Source of the DNA: an uncultured Saprospiraceae bacterium
GTDB lineage: Bacteria > Bacteroidota > Bacteroidia > Chitinophagales > Saprospiraceae
Assembly: GCA_938010715.1 (NCBI GenBank)
Contig: CALLVG010000107.1
Span: 1 to 45,178 of the forward strand
Length of the DNA stretch: 45,178 nucleotides
Direction: 5' to 3'
The notes below the pieces were generated by a model. The model was not told the DNA's origin. It was given only the letters and a program-made list of their open reading frames with translations, and did no database searches. Numbering within the stretch: position 1 is the stretch's first letter; each line of letters opens with the position of its first letter. This document shows positions 9,629 to 19,346 of the stretch, in pieces. Both the position numbers and the translations under genes were made by a program.

Positions 9629-11122
9629 CTAATTCAGCGCCTTCTCTGCAATTTTTCTTTCTAAAGAAGCTTTCGTTCCGAAAATTTTCAAAGCTTCTTT
9701 CCAGTTATCAACAGCGGCTTTTGTTTTGCCCTGTAAGAAAAGTAAGTCACCCAAATTTTCTAATGCGACTGGATGATTGCCGTTGCTTTTTTTGACCGCT
9801 GTTTCGAGTTGAGAAAGGGCCTTATCATACTTTTTCATTTTGGTATAAGTCCAACCCATTCGAGCTTTTACATCGAGATTAAGTGGCAAATTTCGAGAAG
9901 ACATCATAGCTGCTTGTTGCAAAGAAGTTAGTGCATCTGCATAGTCCCCTTCTGCCCCAGCTGCATATCCGTTGAGATAATAAATCGCTCCCTGATTTGG
10001 AAAAACATCCATTGCCTCTTCAGAAGTTTTCAACATTGCTTTATGATCGCCAAGGTCTCTTTGCGAGTAGAGCAATTGTTCCCAAACTAAATAAACAGTT
10101 TCATCCAGTTCGAGCGTTTTTTCGTAATATTTTCGTGCTTCTTGTTTTCTATTTGAGTAGTAATATAAATCTCCAGCGATTGACTGTACTTTGGCTTGCT
10201 CAGGATGCACTTCATCCAAAATATTACAAAGTTGTAATGCCTCGTCAGCCAAAGTGGCGTCATTGTATTTTGCTACTCGCTGAATCATTGGAATCAGTTC
10301 TTTGATTTTCATATCAAGACCGACCTTCTGATTTTCAAAAATCGGTTTTAAAGAAGTGAGATATTCCGAATCGTTTCCACTTTTCTTCATTTCGCCTGCA
10401 ATCGCCAATTTGGCCGCAGCATCCTCTGGATCCATTTTCAAAATATCTTTATAAACCTTTTGAGCTTTACCCATTTGATTCGCCTGAATATAAAAATCAG
10501 CCAACAAGTGTTGATAAGTTTTATTTTTTGGAAAGGCAGCGATTAATTTTTTCAATTCATTGGCAGCACCGTCGGCATCGCCTGTCCCGATTAGCAAGGT
10601 GTGCTTACGACGAGTCAATTCTTCGTTGATGCCAATTTTAGCTTCGAGGGTTTCGTAGATTTTGATTGCCTCGGCAGGTGCACCATCTCTAACCAAAAAG
10701 AACGCCTGTTTCAAATAATACTCTTCAAAATGTGGGTATTCGGCTACCAATTGTTGGTAAACATTTGCGCCTGCACGATTGTCTTCTGTTTTCTGATAAA
10801 GGTCGGCCAGAAAGAGCTTGAACCATTTATTGTTTTCATCAATTTCAATGGCTCTTTTGGCATATTTGATGGCCTCATCGTTTTTGTCTTGCTTTTCGAG
10901 CGCACGCGACAACTCAAAAGCAGACATCCCATTTTTAGGGTCTTTAGTCAAAACGCTCTTAAAAAACTCTTCTGCCTTATCAAATTCACCCATCAAATTC
11001 GCTTGCGTACCTTTAAGAAAAATCTCTTGGATACGAACCTCCATCTCGGTCACTTGCGCTTCTAACGAAAAAAGAGAAACAAAAAATAGAAGTAGAAATG
11101 TAAAATATCTGCAATTAATCAT
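9629..11122 (-). CDS. TPR-repeat protein, secreted or periplasmic
   Basis: Multiple TPR repeats. The tracked ORF runs to 11206, but its first 28 aa read through the intergenic repeat; MINCRYFTFLLLFFVSLFSLEAQ from 11122 is a good signal peptide. Confidence 0.8.
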   Translation of the reverse strand: MINCRYFTFLLLFFVSLFSLEAQVTEMEVRIQEIFLKGTQANLMGEFDKAEEFFKSVLTKDPKNGMSAFELSRALEKQDKNDEAIKYAKRAIEIDENNKWFKLFLADLYQKTEDNRAGANVYQQLVAEYPHFEEYYLKQAFFLVRDGAPAEAIKIYETLEAKIGINEELTRRKHTLLIGTGDADGAANELKKLIAAFPKNKTYQHLLADFYIQANQMGKAQKVYKDILKMDPEDAAAKLAIAGEMKKSGNDSEYLTSLKPIFENQKVGLDMKIKELIPMIQRVAKYNDATLADEALQLCNILDEVHPEQAKVQSIAGDLYYYSNRKQEARKYYEKTLELDETVYLVWEQLLYSQRDLGDHKAMLKTSEEAMDVFPNQGAIYYLNGYAAGAEGDYADALTSLQQAAMMSSRNLPLNLDVKARMGWTYTKMKKYDKALSQLETAVKKSNGNHPVALENLGDLLFLQGKTKAAVDNWKEALKIFGTKASLERKIAEKALN

Positions 11123-11129
11123 TCTTGTA

Positions 11130-11260
11130 TTAGACTTTAATCTGAAATAGTTTGTAGCGCAACGAATGCTTATTTTTTTGCTAATTGAGGCAAAAAATCT
11201 AAGCATCCGCCGCGGCGGACGGTTCTATTTTTTAACGAAAAAATAGCGAAAAAAAAAGTA
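11130..11260 (+). repeat. Composite repeat, locus 3
   Basis: TTAGACTTTAATCTGAAAT at 11130-11148; core AAAAAATCTAAGCATCCGCCGCGGCGGACGGTTCTATTTTTTAAC at 11192-11236. Confidence 0.6.
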
Positions 11261-11361
11261 TTGCTTTTAACCAATATTGTTAACGCACAAAATGGGAAGG
11301 TGTTGTATTTTTCTACATTCCAAAAATTAACCCAGGAATTAAGTAAGTGCTTGGACAGAAT

Positions 11362-11524
11362 TAAGTAGCCTAACTCAAATAATCGACACATTTTTGACAA
11401 ACAAATTTTTCGCTACCCTGTGTTAAAAAATATTTCCATAGCGCGGCTATGCAAAGATTTTTTGCCTTGATTACCAAAAAATCTGCTCTGCCAGAAATGA
11501 CGATTATTTAACTTAAGCTACTTA
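11362..11524. repeat. 163-bp inverted-repeat-bounded segment, MITE-like candidate
   Basis: TAAGTAGCCTAACTCAAATAATCG (11362-11385) is the reverse complement, with 3 mismatches of 24, of CGATTATTTAACTTAAGCTACTTA (11501-11524). Confidence 0.6.
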
Positions 11525-11596
11525 AGTTAGGAATGGTTAACCAATTAATTAACGAACTTGCTCGTGTTGTTCGCTGATCACGAACAAAATCTTGCA

Positions 11597-13153
11597 CTAC
11601 GCTTGCTCCCCCACAAACAACAAAATCTCATCAATAATTTCTCGATGATTCGCCAGTCGAGGAATTTTATTTTGCCCTCCATATTTTCCTTTTGATTTCA
11701 TCCAATTCATAAAAGTATTTTTGGGAAGGACGTTGAGTTGGAGCTGCTCAAGTGCCATGTTGTTCGTCCGTTTTGCTTCGTAGTCAGAGTTGATTTCTTG
11801 GAGATTTTGGTCGAGTAATTCATTGAACAAGCGCATATCAGCAGGAGCGCGTTCGAACTCGATGAGCCATTGATGACCACCTTTGTTTCCACCTTGAAAA
11901 TAGACAGGAGCGACAGTGTATTCATTCACAATAGTTCCAGTTTGCATACAGGTTTTGGCGAGTGCCATGTCGGTGTTTTCAACCATAACCTCCTCACCGA
12001 ATGCGTTGACAAAATGTTTGGTACGTCCCGTTACTTTGATACGGTAAGGTGTATTGGACGTAAACATAACGGTATCGCCCGGCAAGTATCTCCAAAGGCC
12101 AGAATTGGTGGTGATAACAATCGCGTAATTAACCCCCAATTCCACTTCTTCTAAACCAATCGCTTTTGGGTTTTCTAAATTCCATTGATCTGTAGGTAAG
12201 AATTCGTAATAAATACCATTGTCAAGGAAGAGCAGCATACCCTCATCAGAGAAATCATCTTGTGCGCCGAAGTAACCCTCAGATGCATTATAAATCTCTT
12301 GATAACTAAAATCGTCGGAAGGAATAAAGTCTTTAAATTGCTCGATGTAGGGTTTAAAACTCACACCACCGTGCATGTAGGCTTGGAAGTTCGGCCACAC
12401 CTCAAGCATGTTATCTTTGCCCGTTTTTTCTAATATTCTTCTAAATAATACGACTACCCACGTTGGAACGCCGCCAATCATCGCGACATCTTCTTTGGGT
12501 AGAATATCGGACATTCGTTCGATTTTTGCTTCGAGATTGGACATGAGTGCGGTTTCCATGTCAGGTGCAAAGTTGGGGCGACTGACACCTGGCAAATGAT
12601 GCATCATAATCGCCGAAATATCACCCGTTGTCGCTTTTGGATTATCAGGCCAAGGATTCAGCGAACCGCCCATCAGCGCGATTTTAGCAGCAAAAAGTCG
12701 CATATCTGGTCGCTGATCATAGAGCAAAGTCATGGAGTCCCAACAACTGCGGATATGGCAGTAACGTAAATTATCATAGGTAATCGGAATGTATTTACTA
12801 TTATCATCTGTTGTACCCGATGACTTGGAAAACCATTGAGTTTTGCCTGGCCACAGCACATCTCTTTCACCCATAATGACGCGACGTATAAGCGGACTAA
12901 ATGCCTCGTACTGTTGAACCGGAACCCTTTCTCTATAATCTTGAGGAGTTTTGATGGATTTGTAATCGTAAGTTTTTCCCCATTCGGTCGAGCGACCTGC
13001 TAATAAAAACTTTTCAAAAAGAGCGGCCTGCACAGGGTGCGGATGTCTGCGGAAGTGGTCAATTCGACCCATCCGCAATTTATAATATTGCCGGAATGCC
13101 TCGTTGATAAGCCCTCTCATTAATAGAATTTTTCCTAAAAATAGGGAACCCAA
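11597..13153 (-). CDS. GH3 auxin-responsive promoter family protein (acyl-adenylate-forming superfamily)
   Basis: WFSKSSGTTDDNSKYIPIT, ASEGYFGAQ, NSGLWRYLPGDTVMFTS and VTGRTKHFVNAFGEEVMVENTD motifs. Confidence 0.88.
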   Translation of the reverse strand: MGSLFLGKILLMRGLINEAFRQYYKLRMGRIDHFRRHPHPVQAALFEKFLLAGRSTEWGKTYDYKSIKTPQDYRERVPVQQYEAFSPLIRRVIMGERDVLWPGKTQWFSKSSGTTDDNSKYIPITYDNLRYCHIRSCWDSMTLLYDQRPDMRLFAAKIALMGGSLNPWPDNPKATTGDISAIMMHHLPGVSRPNFAPDMETALMSNLEAKIERMSDILPKEDVAMIGGVPTWVVVLFRRILEKTGKDNMLEVWPNFQAYMHGGVSFKPYIEQFKDFIPSDDFSYQEIYNASEGYFGAQDDFSDEGMLLFLDNGIYYEFLPTDQWNLENPKAIGLEEVELGVNYAIVITTNSGLWRYLPGDTVMFTSNTPYRIKVTGRTKHFVNAFGEEVMVENTDMALAKTCMQTGTIVNEYTVAPVYFQGGNKGGHQWLIEFERAPADMRLFNELLDQNLQEINSDYEAKRTNNMALEQLQLNVLPKNTFMNWMKSKGKYGGQNKIPRLANHREIIDEILLFVGEQA

Positions 13154-13330
13154 TCCATATTCAGGTATCTATTCTATCTTTTTTTTGTTTGAAATATTTA
13201 GAAAACAGGAAAAAATCATAGTCTTAGTTAAAAGGACATTGCTCGGAAGAAAGAAGTAAGACCTTTAAATAAAAATAGCTTTAGTTGAACATATCAAAGT
13301 GTTCAGCTAAAGCCATTTTTTATTTTTAAG

Positions 13331-13586
13331 CCGCTCATTTATTTTGTCAGAATCAGAATTTACAGGATTAAATCGAAGTTAATTCCAAACATCTAAGATT
13401 GACTTGAGATTAAGGATTTTCAATCCGTTTTAAATCCGTGTTCCCTGAATCGCTCTTTTTCGCAAGAAAAAAATCTGCGGAAATCAGCGTTTATCCGTGT
13501 CACGTGTCTGCCGTGGCTGATCCGCGTTTCACTAAGTCGCTCAAGGCAAGCCGTTCATTTATTTTGTCAGAATCAGGATTTACAGG
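13331..13586. repeat. Interspersed repeat region bounded by 36-bp direct repeats
   Basis: CCGCTCATTTATTTTGTCAGAATCAGAATTTACAGG (13331-13366) and CCGTTCATTTATTTTGTCAGAATCAGGATTTACAGG (13551-13586), 2 mismatches. Confidence 0.8.
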
Positions 13587-13592
13587 TGTACC

Positions 13593-14435
13593 CTAAAAAT
13601 TGAACCCAACAGAAGTTTGAAAAATCAAAGTTTTATCTTTATCGTCTCTTAGCGTTGTCGTATCTTCAAAAGAAAAGTCTGCTTCTTTATTAGTTACATC
13701 CAACAAACCATAATTTACTCGTCCTCCAATGTAAAGGCCTTGGTTTATAAAAACTGAAAGACCAAATACTGCTTCTAAATTAAAAATCTTGTAAAGGTTG
13801 GCATTTTTTTCTTCTTGAAAATAATACGCTCCAAGTGCCGATGGAATTGTCAAATCTTTGGCAGTAGCTAGTTCTTTTACCGTGACAATACCTTCTGCTC
13901 TATCCGAAATTTCACCAGCTTCATCTCGATAATAATCATGTTCCAAAATTACTTCAACTCGCTCATTAAGCGCATCAGAATTAAAAAGAAGATCGCCTTT
14001 GGCTCTTGATGCTATCAAAAAACCAGGAGCAACACCAAGAGACACTTCCAACCAATTTGTCACACGACCATAAGCGGATATAGGTACGTTTAAGTAGGTA
14101 TTGGCAGTAACAATCTTTATGTCAGCTATACCAGAGTGGGTAATTCTCCTATCATTTCGATCTCGGAAAACGACAGAAGAAGAACCATTGTAAATATCAT
14201 TAAAACCTTTTTTTATGTAAACCAATTCTGCCCTTGCTCCCCAGATGTCCGTAAACTGGCGATTGAATGCAAAACCGATGTGAAAACCATTATTGATCTC
14301 AAAGGCCTCCCCTTCTTCTAACTCACCAAGAAGCGTATTGAAATTAAGCCCCGTCCGAAATCCAAAAGAAGTTTGTGCAAAAGCATTAATCGATAAAAAG
14401 AAAATTAGTGAAATTAAAATGATAAATTTTTCCAT
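13593..14435 (-). CDS. PorT-family outer membrane beta-barrel protein
   Basis: Signal peptide ending NAFAQ, FGFRTGLNFNT, alternating beta-strand pattern, terminal ...IFQTSVGFNF. Confidence 0.75.
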   Translation of the reverse strand: MEKFIILISLIFFLSINAFAQTSFGFRTGLNFNTLLGELEEGEAFEINNGFHIGFAFNRQFTDIWGARAELVYIKKGFNDIYNGSSSVVFRDRNDRRITHSGIADIKIVTANTYLNVPISAYGRVTNWLEVSLGVAPGFLIASRAKGDLLFNSDALNERVEVILEHDYYRDEAGEISDRAEGIVTVKELATAKDLTIPSALGAYYFQEEKNANLYKIFNLEAVFGLSVFINQGLYIGGRVNYGLLDVTNKEADFSFEDTTTLRDDKDKTLIFQTSVGFNF

Positions 14436-14560
14436 TGTTGTTATTTTGTGCTGGCAATATTAGAGATTATTCTAAAATAAGTATTACAAATTTGATGATT
14501 ATGTATCCAAAGAGGCTTTTCCTACTTAAATAGTTGAATGTGCTTCTAAGTTCAAAGAAA

Positions 14561-15151
14561 CTATTTCCTCCGTTTTTCTAAAATTTGAACTACATCTTGC
14601 AAAGAATAACCCTTAGCATTCAGCAAAATTAAATAGTGGAAAATCAAATCTGCCGCCTCATTTAAAAATAAACCCTCGTCATCATCTTTTGCTTCAATGA
14701 CCAATTCGATTGCTTCTTCACCTACTTTTTGGGCAATTTTATTTATTCCCTTTTTGAATAATTCAGAAACATAAGATTGTTTATTCGTTGATGTTTTTCT
14801 TTGTTGGATGATTGCTTCCAATTTAGAGAGCAATCCATAGTCAGTTTTATTGTCTTCGGCCCAACAAGTATCGCTGCCCGTGTGGCAAGTTGGTCCTTCT
14901 GGTTTTACTTTTATCAATAAAGTATCTTCGTCACAGTCATTTTTGATAGAAATGACCTCTAAAAAGTTGCCACTTGTTTCGCCTTTTGTCCATAGCCGCT
15001 GTTTGCTTCTACTATAAAAGCAGACGCGACGTTCTTTTTGTGTTTTTGCAAAAGCTTCCTCATTCATATAGCCAAGCATGAGCACTTTGTCTGTCGATCC
15101 ATCTTGAATTATTGCAGGTATTAGCCCTTCATTATTGTATTTTAAATTCAT
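14561..15151 (-). CDS. hisIE: Bifunctional phosphoribosyl-AMP cyclohydrolase / phosphoribosyl-ATP pyrophosphatase
   Basis: His[13 protein letters not shown] and [12 protein letters not shown]; His[18 protein letters not shown] and [14 protein letters not shown]. Confidence 0.96.
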   Translation of the reverse strand: MNLKYNNEGLIPAIIQDGSTDKVLMLGYMNEEAFAKTQKERRVCFYSRSKQRLWTKGETSGNFLEVISIKNDCDEDTLLIKVKPEGPTCHTGSDTCWAEDNKTDYGLLSKLEAIIQQRKTSTNKQSYVSELFKKGINKIAQKVGEEAIELVIEAKDDDEGLFLNEAADLIFHYLILLNAKGYSLQDVVQILEKRRK

Positions 15152-15903
15152 ATTCGAACTTCTATTTTGTTGTTTTTTAAAATGTTCTTGAGATCAAGAA
15201 TTTTTATTTCTTCATAATGAAAAACGCTTGCAGCCAATGCGGCGCTTACTTCTGTTTTGTGAAAAACATCAATAAAGTCTTCTGTACTCCCTGCACCTCC
15301 TGAAGCGATAACAGGGATCTGAACAATTTCACTTACCCTTTTTAAAGCGTCGATTGCGAATCCATTTTTTGTACCATCATTTTTCATAGAAGTAAAAAGA
15401 ATTTCACCAGCTCCTCGGTCTTCGACTTCTTTTGACCATTCAAAGAGATCTATTGCTGTGGCAATACGTCCGCCAACCAAATGAACCTTCCAATCTCCAT
15501 TAATTGGTTTTGCATCAATTGCTACGGTGATGCATTGGTTGCCAAATACATTGCTCAATTCGTTGATAATTTTTGGATTTTTGACAGCAGCAGAGTTGAT
15601 CGAAATTTTATCAGCTCCTGCTCTTAATACTTGATAGACATCTTTTACGGTTCTAATGCCACCACCGACCGTAAATGGAATGTTTGTTTTTCGAGCTACA
15701 TTTTCTACCAGATCAATTAGCGTTTTTCGTTTATCTGCACTAGCACTGATGTCCAAAAAAACTAACTCATCTGCACCGCCTTCCGAGTATTTTTCTGCCA
15801 AAAGTACGGGGTCACCTGCATCACGCAGACCGACAAAATTAACCCCTTTGACTGTTCTGCCATCTTTAATATCCAGGCACGGAATAATTCTTTTTGTGAG
15901 CAT
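15148..15903 (-). CDS. hisF: Imidazole glycerol phosphate synthase cyclase subunit
   Basis: [41 protein letters not shown]; 4-bp overlap with hisIE. Confidence 0.97.
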   Translation of the reverse strand: MLTKRIIPCLDIKDGRTVKGVNFVGLRDAGDPVLLAEKYSEGGADELVFLDISASADKRKTLIDLVENVARKTNIPFTVGGGIRTVKDVYQVLRAGADKISINSAAVKNPKIINELSNVFGNQCITVAIDAKPINGDWKVHLVGGRIATAIDLFEWSKEVEDRGAGEILFTSMKNDGTKNGFAIDALKRVSEIVQIPVIASGGAGSTEDFIDVFHKTEVSAALAASVFHYEEIKILDLKNILKNNKIEVRI

Positions 15904-15911
15904 AGCTTTTC

Positions 15912-16637
15912 TTAGTTATTGATGATAAATTTCTCAAGTTCGACCAAAGGTATTCTGTTCTCATAAATGGCTTTTCCAATTATAGCCCCTTCCAGACCAA
16001 TTTTTTTCAATTGTTTCAAATCATCTATTCCATCAACACCTCCACTGGCTATTAATTTTATTGTTGGAAATTTTTGTATTATTTCTTCATACAAATTTCC
16101 TGAGCTACCTGATAGCATTCCGTCCTTTTCTATATCTGTACAAATAACATTTTCAACACCTTCTGAAATGTATTTTTTTAAAAAATAAAACAAATCAACT
16201 TCAGTAGTTTCTTCCCAACCATTCACTGCTATTTTTTGTTTTTTGGTGTCTGCTCCAAGAATGATTTTTTGCGAACCATATTTTTTGAGCCATGTCAAAA
16301 ATAAGGCAGAATCCTTGATCGCAATACTACCACAAGTGACTTGATTTGCACCACAGTCAAAAGCAGTTTGGATCGCTTCGTTAGTCTTGACACCACCTCC
16401 AAAATCCACAACAAGGCTCGTTTTCAAACAAATTGCTTCCAATGATTTCCAGTTGATAATTTTCTGTGCTACTGCTCCATCCAAATCAACAACGTGTAGA
16501 TATTTCACGCCATGTGCTTCGAACCTTTTTGCCATATCTAATGGGCTATCATTATATACTTTTTGTGTAGAATAATCACCTTGTGATAGTCGCACACATT
16601 TACCATTGATGATATCAATCGCAGGTATGATTCTCAT
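15912..16637 (-). CDS. hisA: ProFAR isomerase
   Basis: [45 protein letters not shown]. Confidence 0.97.
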   Translation of the reverse strand: MRIIPAIDIINGKCVRLSQGDYSTQKVYNDSPLDMAKRFEAHGVKYLHVVDLDGAVAQKIINWKSLEAICLKTSLVVDFGGGVKTNEAIQTAFDCGANQVTCGSIAIKDSALFLTWLKKYGSQKIILGADTKKQKIAVNGWEETTEVDLFYFLKKYISEGVENVICTDIEKDGMLSGSSGNLYEEIIQKFPTIKLIASGGVDGIDDLKQLKKIGLEGAIIGKAIYENRIPLVELEKFIINN

Positions 16638-16639
16638 AT

Positions 16640-17221
16640 TTATAATTTTAAAAAATTGTTTAAAATTTGCATTCCAACGTCACTGCTTTTTTCTGGATGA
16701 AATTGGCATCCAAAAAAATTATTCTTTTGAATTGTCGCTGAAAACTTGAAGGAATAGGTTGCTGTACTTGTTGTGAATTGAGATAACGGCACGTAATAGG
16801 AATGCACAAAATATACATAACCACTTGGTAAAATTTGATTGAAGAGTGATGACCCAAAATCATCGATTTGATTCCAACCTATATGAGGTATTTTTAAATC
16901 ATGATTAAATTTTTGAACCTTCATTGGAAAAATTCCAAGACAAGCGGTATCGTTTTCTTCGGAAGAAGTACACATTAGCTGCATCCCCAAGCAGATACCC
17001 ATAACAGGTTGTTTGAGTGAAGGAATCAACTCGTTTAAACCTGATTTTTGGAGTTCGTTCATTGCACTGTTTGCTGCACCAACACCAGGGAAAATGACTT
17101 TGTCTGCACTCCGAATTTCATTTGGATTACTCGTGCAAACACCCTCATAACCAAGTCGCTCAAGAGCAAATTGTACAGATTTAATATTACCTGCTCCATA
17201 ATCAATTATTGCTATTTTCAT
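16640..17221 (-). CDS. hisH: Imidazole glycerol phosphate synthase glutaminase subunit
   Basis: IDYGAGNIKSV, VMGICLGMQLM, CQFHPEKSS. Confidence 0.97.
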   Translation of the reverse strand: MKIAIIDYGAGNIKSVQFALERLGYEGVCTSNPNEIRSADKVIFPGVGAANSAMNELQKSGLNELIPSLKQPVMGICLGMQLMCTSSEENDTACLGIFPMKVQKFNHDLKIPHIGWNQIDDFGSSLFNQILPSGYVYFVHSYYVPLSQFTTSTATYSFKFSATIQKNNFFGCQFHPEKSSDVGMQILNNFLKL

Positions 17222-18324
17222 TACAGTACCCCTTTTGTAGATGGTAAATACATCTGATTCAAATCACGTCGAACTGCCATTCGAATCGCTTTAGCGAAGG
17301 CTTTAAAAATTGATTCGATTTTATGATGCTCATTAGTCCCTTCTGCTTTTATGTTAAGATTGCATTTGGCGCTATCCGAAAAACTGTTGAAGAAATGAAA
17401 GAACATTTCCGTCGGCATTTTGCCAATCATTTCTCTGTTGAATTCAGCTTCCCATACCAGCCAATTTCTGCCACCAAAATCAATAGCAACCTGAGCCAGA
17501 CAGTCATCCATCGGCAGACAAAAACCATATCGTTCCAAACCTTTTTTGTTACCGATGGCTTTTGCAAATGCTTCGCCGAGTGTAATCGCAGTATCCTCGA
17601 TGGTATGATGCTCATCTACTTCCAAGTCTCCTTTAGTCGTGAGCTCCAAATCAATCTGTCCATGTCTTGAAATTTGATCAAGCATATGGTCAAAAAATCC
17701 GATACCTGTATCTATTTTTGATTGTCCAGTACCATCAATATTTAGTTTGATTTCTATATCCGTTTCTTTTGTTTTTCTTGAAACTTCGACCCGCCGCAAA
17801 CCAAATTTTAAATATTCATAAATCGTTTTCCACGAAGTAGTTTGAAGGGTTATTCCCTCTGACACGCGCCCTTCCTTTTCGCCAATAAAAATTCCTTTTG
17901 CACCAAGATTTTTTGCGAGTTGCATATCACTCATTCTATCACCGATAACAAAGGAATTTTTTAAATCATACTCCTCCGAAAAATAAGCAGTCAGTAGCCC
18001 TATCCTTGGCTTTCGAGTAGGAGCATTTTCGTGTTCGAAAGTTTTATCTATTAAAATTTCTGCAAACTCAATTCCTTCATTTTTTAGTGCTAAGAGCATT
18101 TTGTTTTGAGCTGGCCAAAACGTTTCCTCTGGAAAAGAATCGGTTCCCATTCCATCTTGATTCGTAACCATTACGAGCTCATAATCGAGTGTTTCGGCAA
18201 TCAGTGAAAGGTATCGAAAAACGCCTGGATAAAATTCCAATTTTTCTAAACTATCAACTTGATAATCTTCAGGCGGTTCAATAATAAGTGTTCCGTCTCG
18301 GTCTATAAAAAGAACTTTTTTCAT
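17221..18324 (-). CDS. hisB: Bifunctional histidinol-phosphatase / imidazoleglycerol-phosphate dehydratase
   Basis: HAD motif [14 protein letters not shown] plus IGPD motifs [14 protein letters not shown] and [16 protein letters not shown]. Start set at 18324 (ATGA overlap with hisC), not the ORF-track start 18441. Stop overlaps the hisH start (TAATG). Confidence 0.95.
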   Translation of the reverse strand: MKKVLFIDRDGTLIIEPPEDYQVDSLEKLEFYPGVFRYLSLIAETLDYELVMVTNQDGMGTDSFPEETFWPAQNKMLLALKNEGIEFAEILIDKTFEHENAPTRKPRIGLLTAYFSEEYDLKNSFVIGDRMSDMQLAKNLGAKGIFIGEKEGRVSEGITLQTTSWKTIYEYLKFGLRRVEVSRKTKETDIEIKLNIDGTGQSKIDTGIGFFDHMLDQISRHGQIDLELTTKGDLEVDEHHTIEDTAITLGEAFAKAIGNKKGLERYGFCLPMDDCLAQVAIDFGGRNWLVWEAEFNREMIGKMPTEMFFHFFNSFSDSAKCNLNIKAEGTNEHHKIESIFKAFAKAIRMAVRRDLNQMYLPSTKGVL

Positions 18325-19346
18325 TTTGTAAAATCTTTGAGTGCATTGATTAAGAATTGATTTTCTTCGGGTGTGCCTACTGTGATACGAAGGCAATTTT
18401 CGCAATGCAATTCTTTGCTTCGGTTGCGAACAACGATACATTTCTCACACAAATATTTATAAATCAGATCTGCGTTTTGAAATCTTACTAAAAAGAAATT
18501 AGCTTTTGAAGGAAATATTTTTTCAACAAAATCTAAGTCAGAAAGTGAAGTGTTTAATTTTTGTTTTTCTATATTTATTTGTTCCAAATTAGGAATAATT
18601 CCAGAAGAAATTGCCTCCAAGGCCACCTCTTGTGTCAGCAAGTTAATATTGTACGGCAATTTTATTTTATTCAAAATTTCGACAACAAATTGATTAGCAT
18701 AACACATTCCCAATCGAATAGAAGCCAGTCCCCATGCTTTGGAAAAAGTCTGCATAACAATTAAGTTAGGATGTTTTTCAATCTGACTTGACCATGACGG
18801 ACTCGAAGAAAAATCTTTGTAGGCCTCATCGACTACCACGAGGCAGCTGACTGCATTTAGAATGTTAAAAATTTTATCTGATTTGATTTCATTCCCTGTC
18901 GGATTGTTGGGAGAGCATAAGAAAATGATCTTGGTTTGTTCATCTACGCTATCTATCACCGCATTTGCATCGAGACTAAAGTCTTTGTTTAGAGGCACTT
19001 TTTTCGTTGCGACTTCATTGATGTTTGCTGCAACGCGAAACATACCAAAAGTTGGCGGTGTAATAATAATATTGTCTGATTTTGGTTCACAAAATCCGCG
19101 AATTAATAAATCAATAATGCCATCGCTTCCATTACTCAAAAATATATTATCCGTTGCTATGTTCTTGATTTCAGAAATAGCAATTTTCAATTTTTTTTGA
19201 TAAGGATCTGGGTAGCGATTGTATTTCCCGTATGGGTTTTCATTGGCGTCCAAATAAACAGAAACCTCACCCATAAATTCGTCTCGTGCAGAGGCATAAG
19301 GCATTAGGTTTTGAACAGAAGGACGTACTAATCTTTTTAAATTCAT
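18321..19346 (-). CDS. hisC: Histidinol-phosphate aminotransferase
   Basis: [41 protein letters not shown]. Confidence 0.96.
   Translation of the reverse strand: MNLKRLVRPSVQNLMPYASARDEFMGEVSVYLDANENPYGKYNRYPDPYQKKLKIAISEIKNIATDNIFLSNGSDGIIDLLIRGFCEPKSDNIIITPPTFGMFRVAANINEVATKKVPLNKDFSLDANAVIDSVDEQTKIIFLCSPNNPTGNEIKSDKIFNILNAVSCLVVVDEAYKDFSSSPSWSSQIEKHPNLIVMQTFSKAWGLASIRLGMCYANQFVVEILNKIKLPYNINLLTQEVALEAISSGIIPNLEQINIEKQKLNTSLSDLDFVEKIFPSKANFFLVRFQNADLIYKYLCEKCIVVRNRSKELHCENCLRITVGTPEENQFLINALKDFTK

Noticed and set aside
11170-11400. 76-aa minus ORF
   Set aside because: Spans the intergenic composite repeat (VRRGGCLDFLPQLAKK is the translated GC-rich core); no coding evidence.
17221-18441. 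HisB with a 39-aa N-terminal extension as in the ORF track
   Set aside because: The extension overlaps hisC coding sequence; the HAD motif starts at [12 protein letters not shown] (18324) giving the usual 4-bp overlap.
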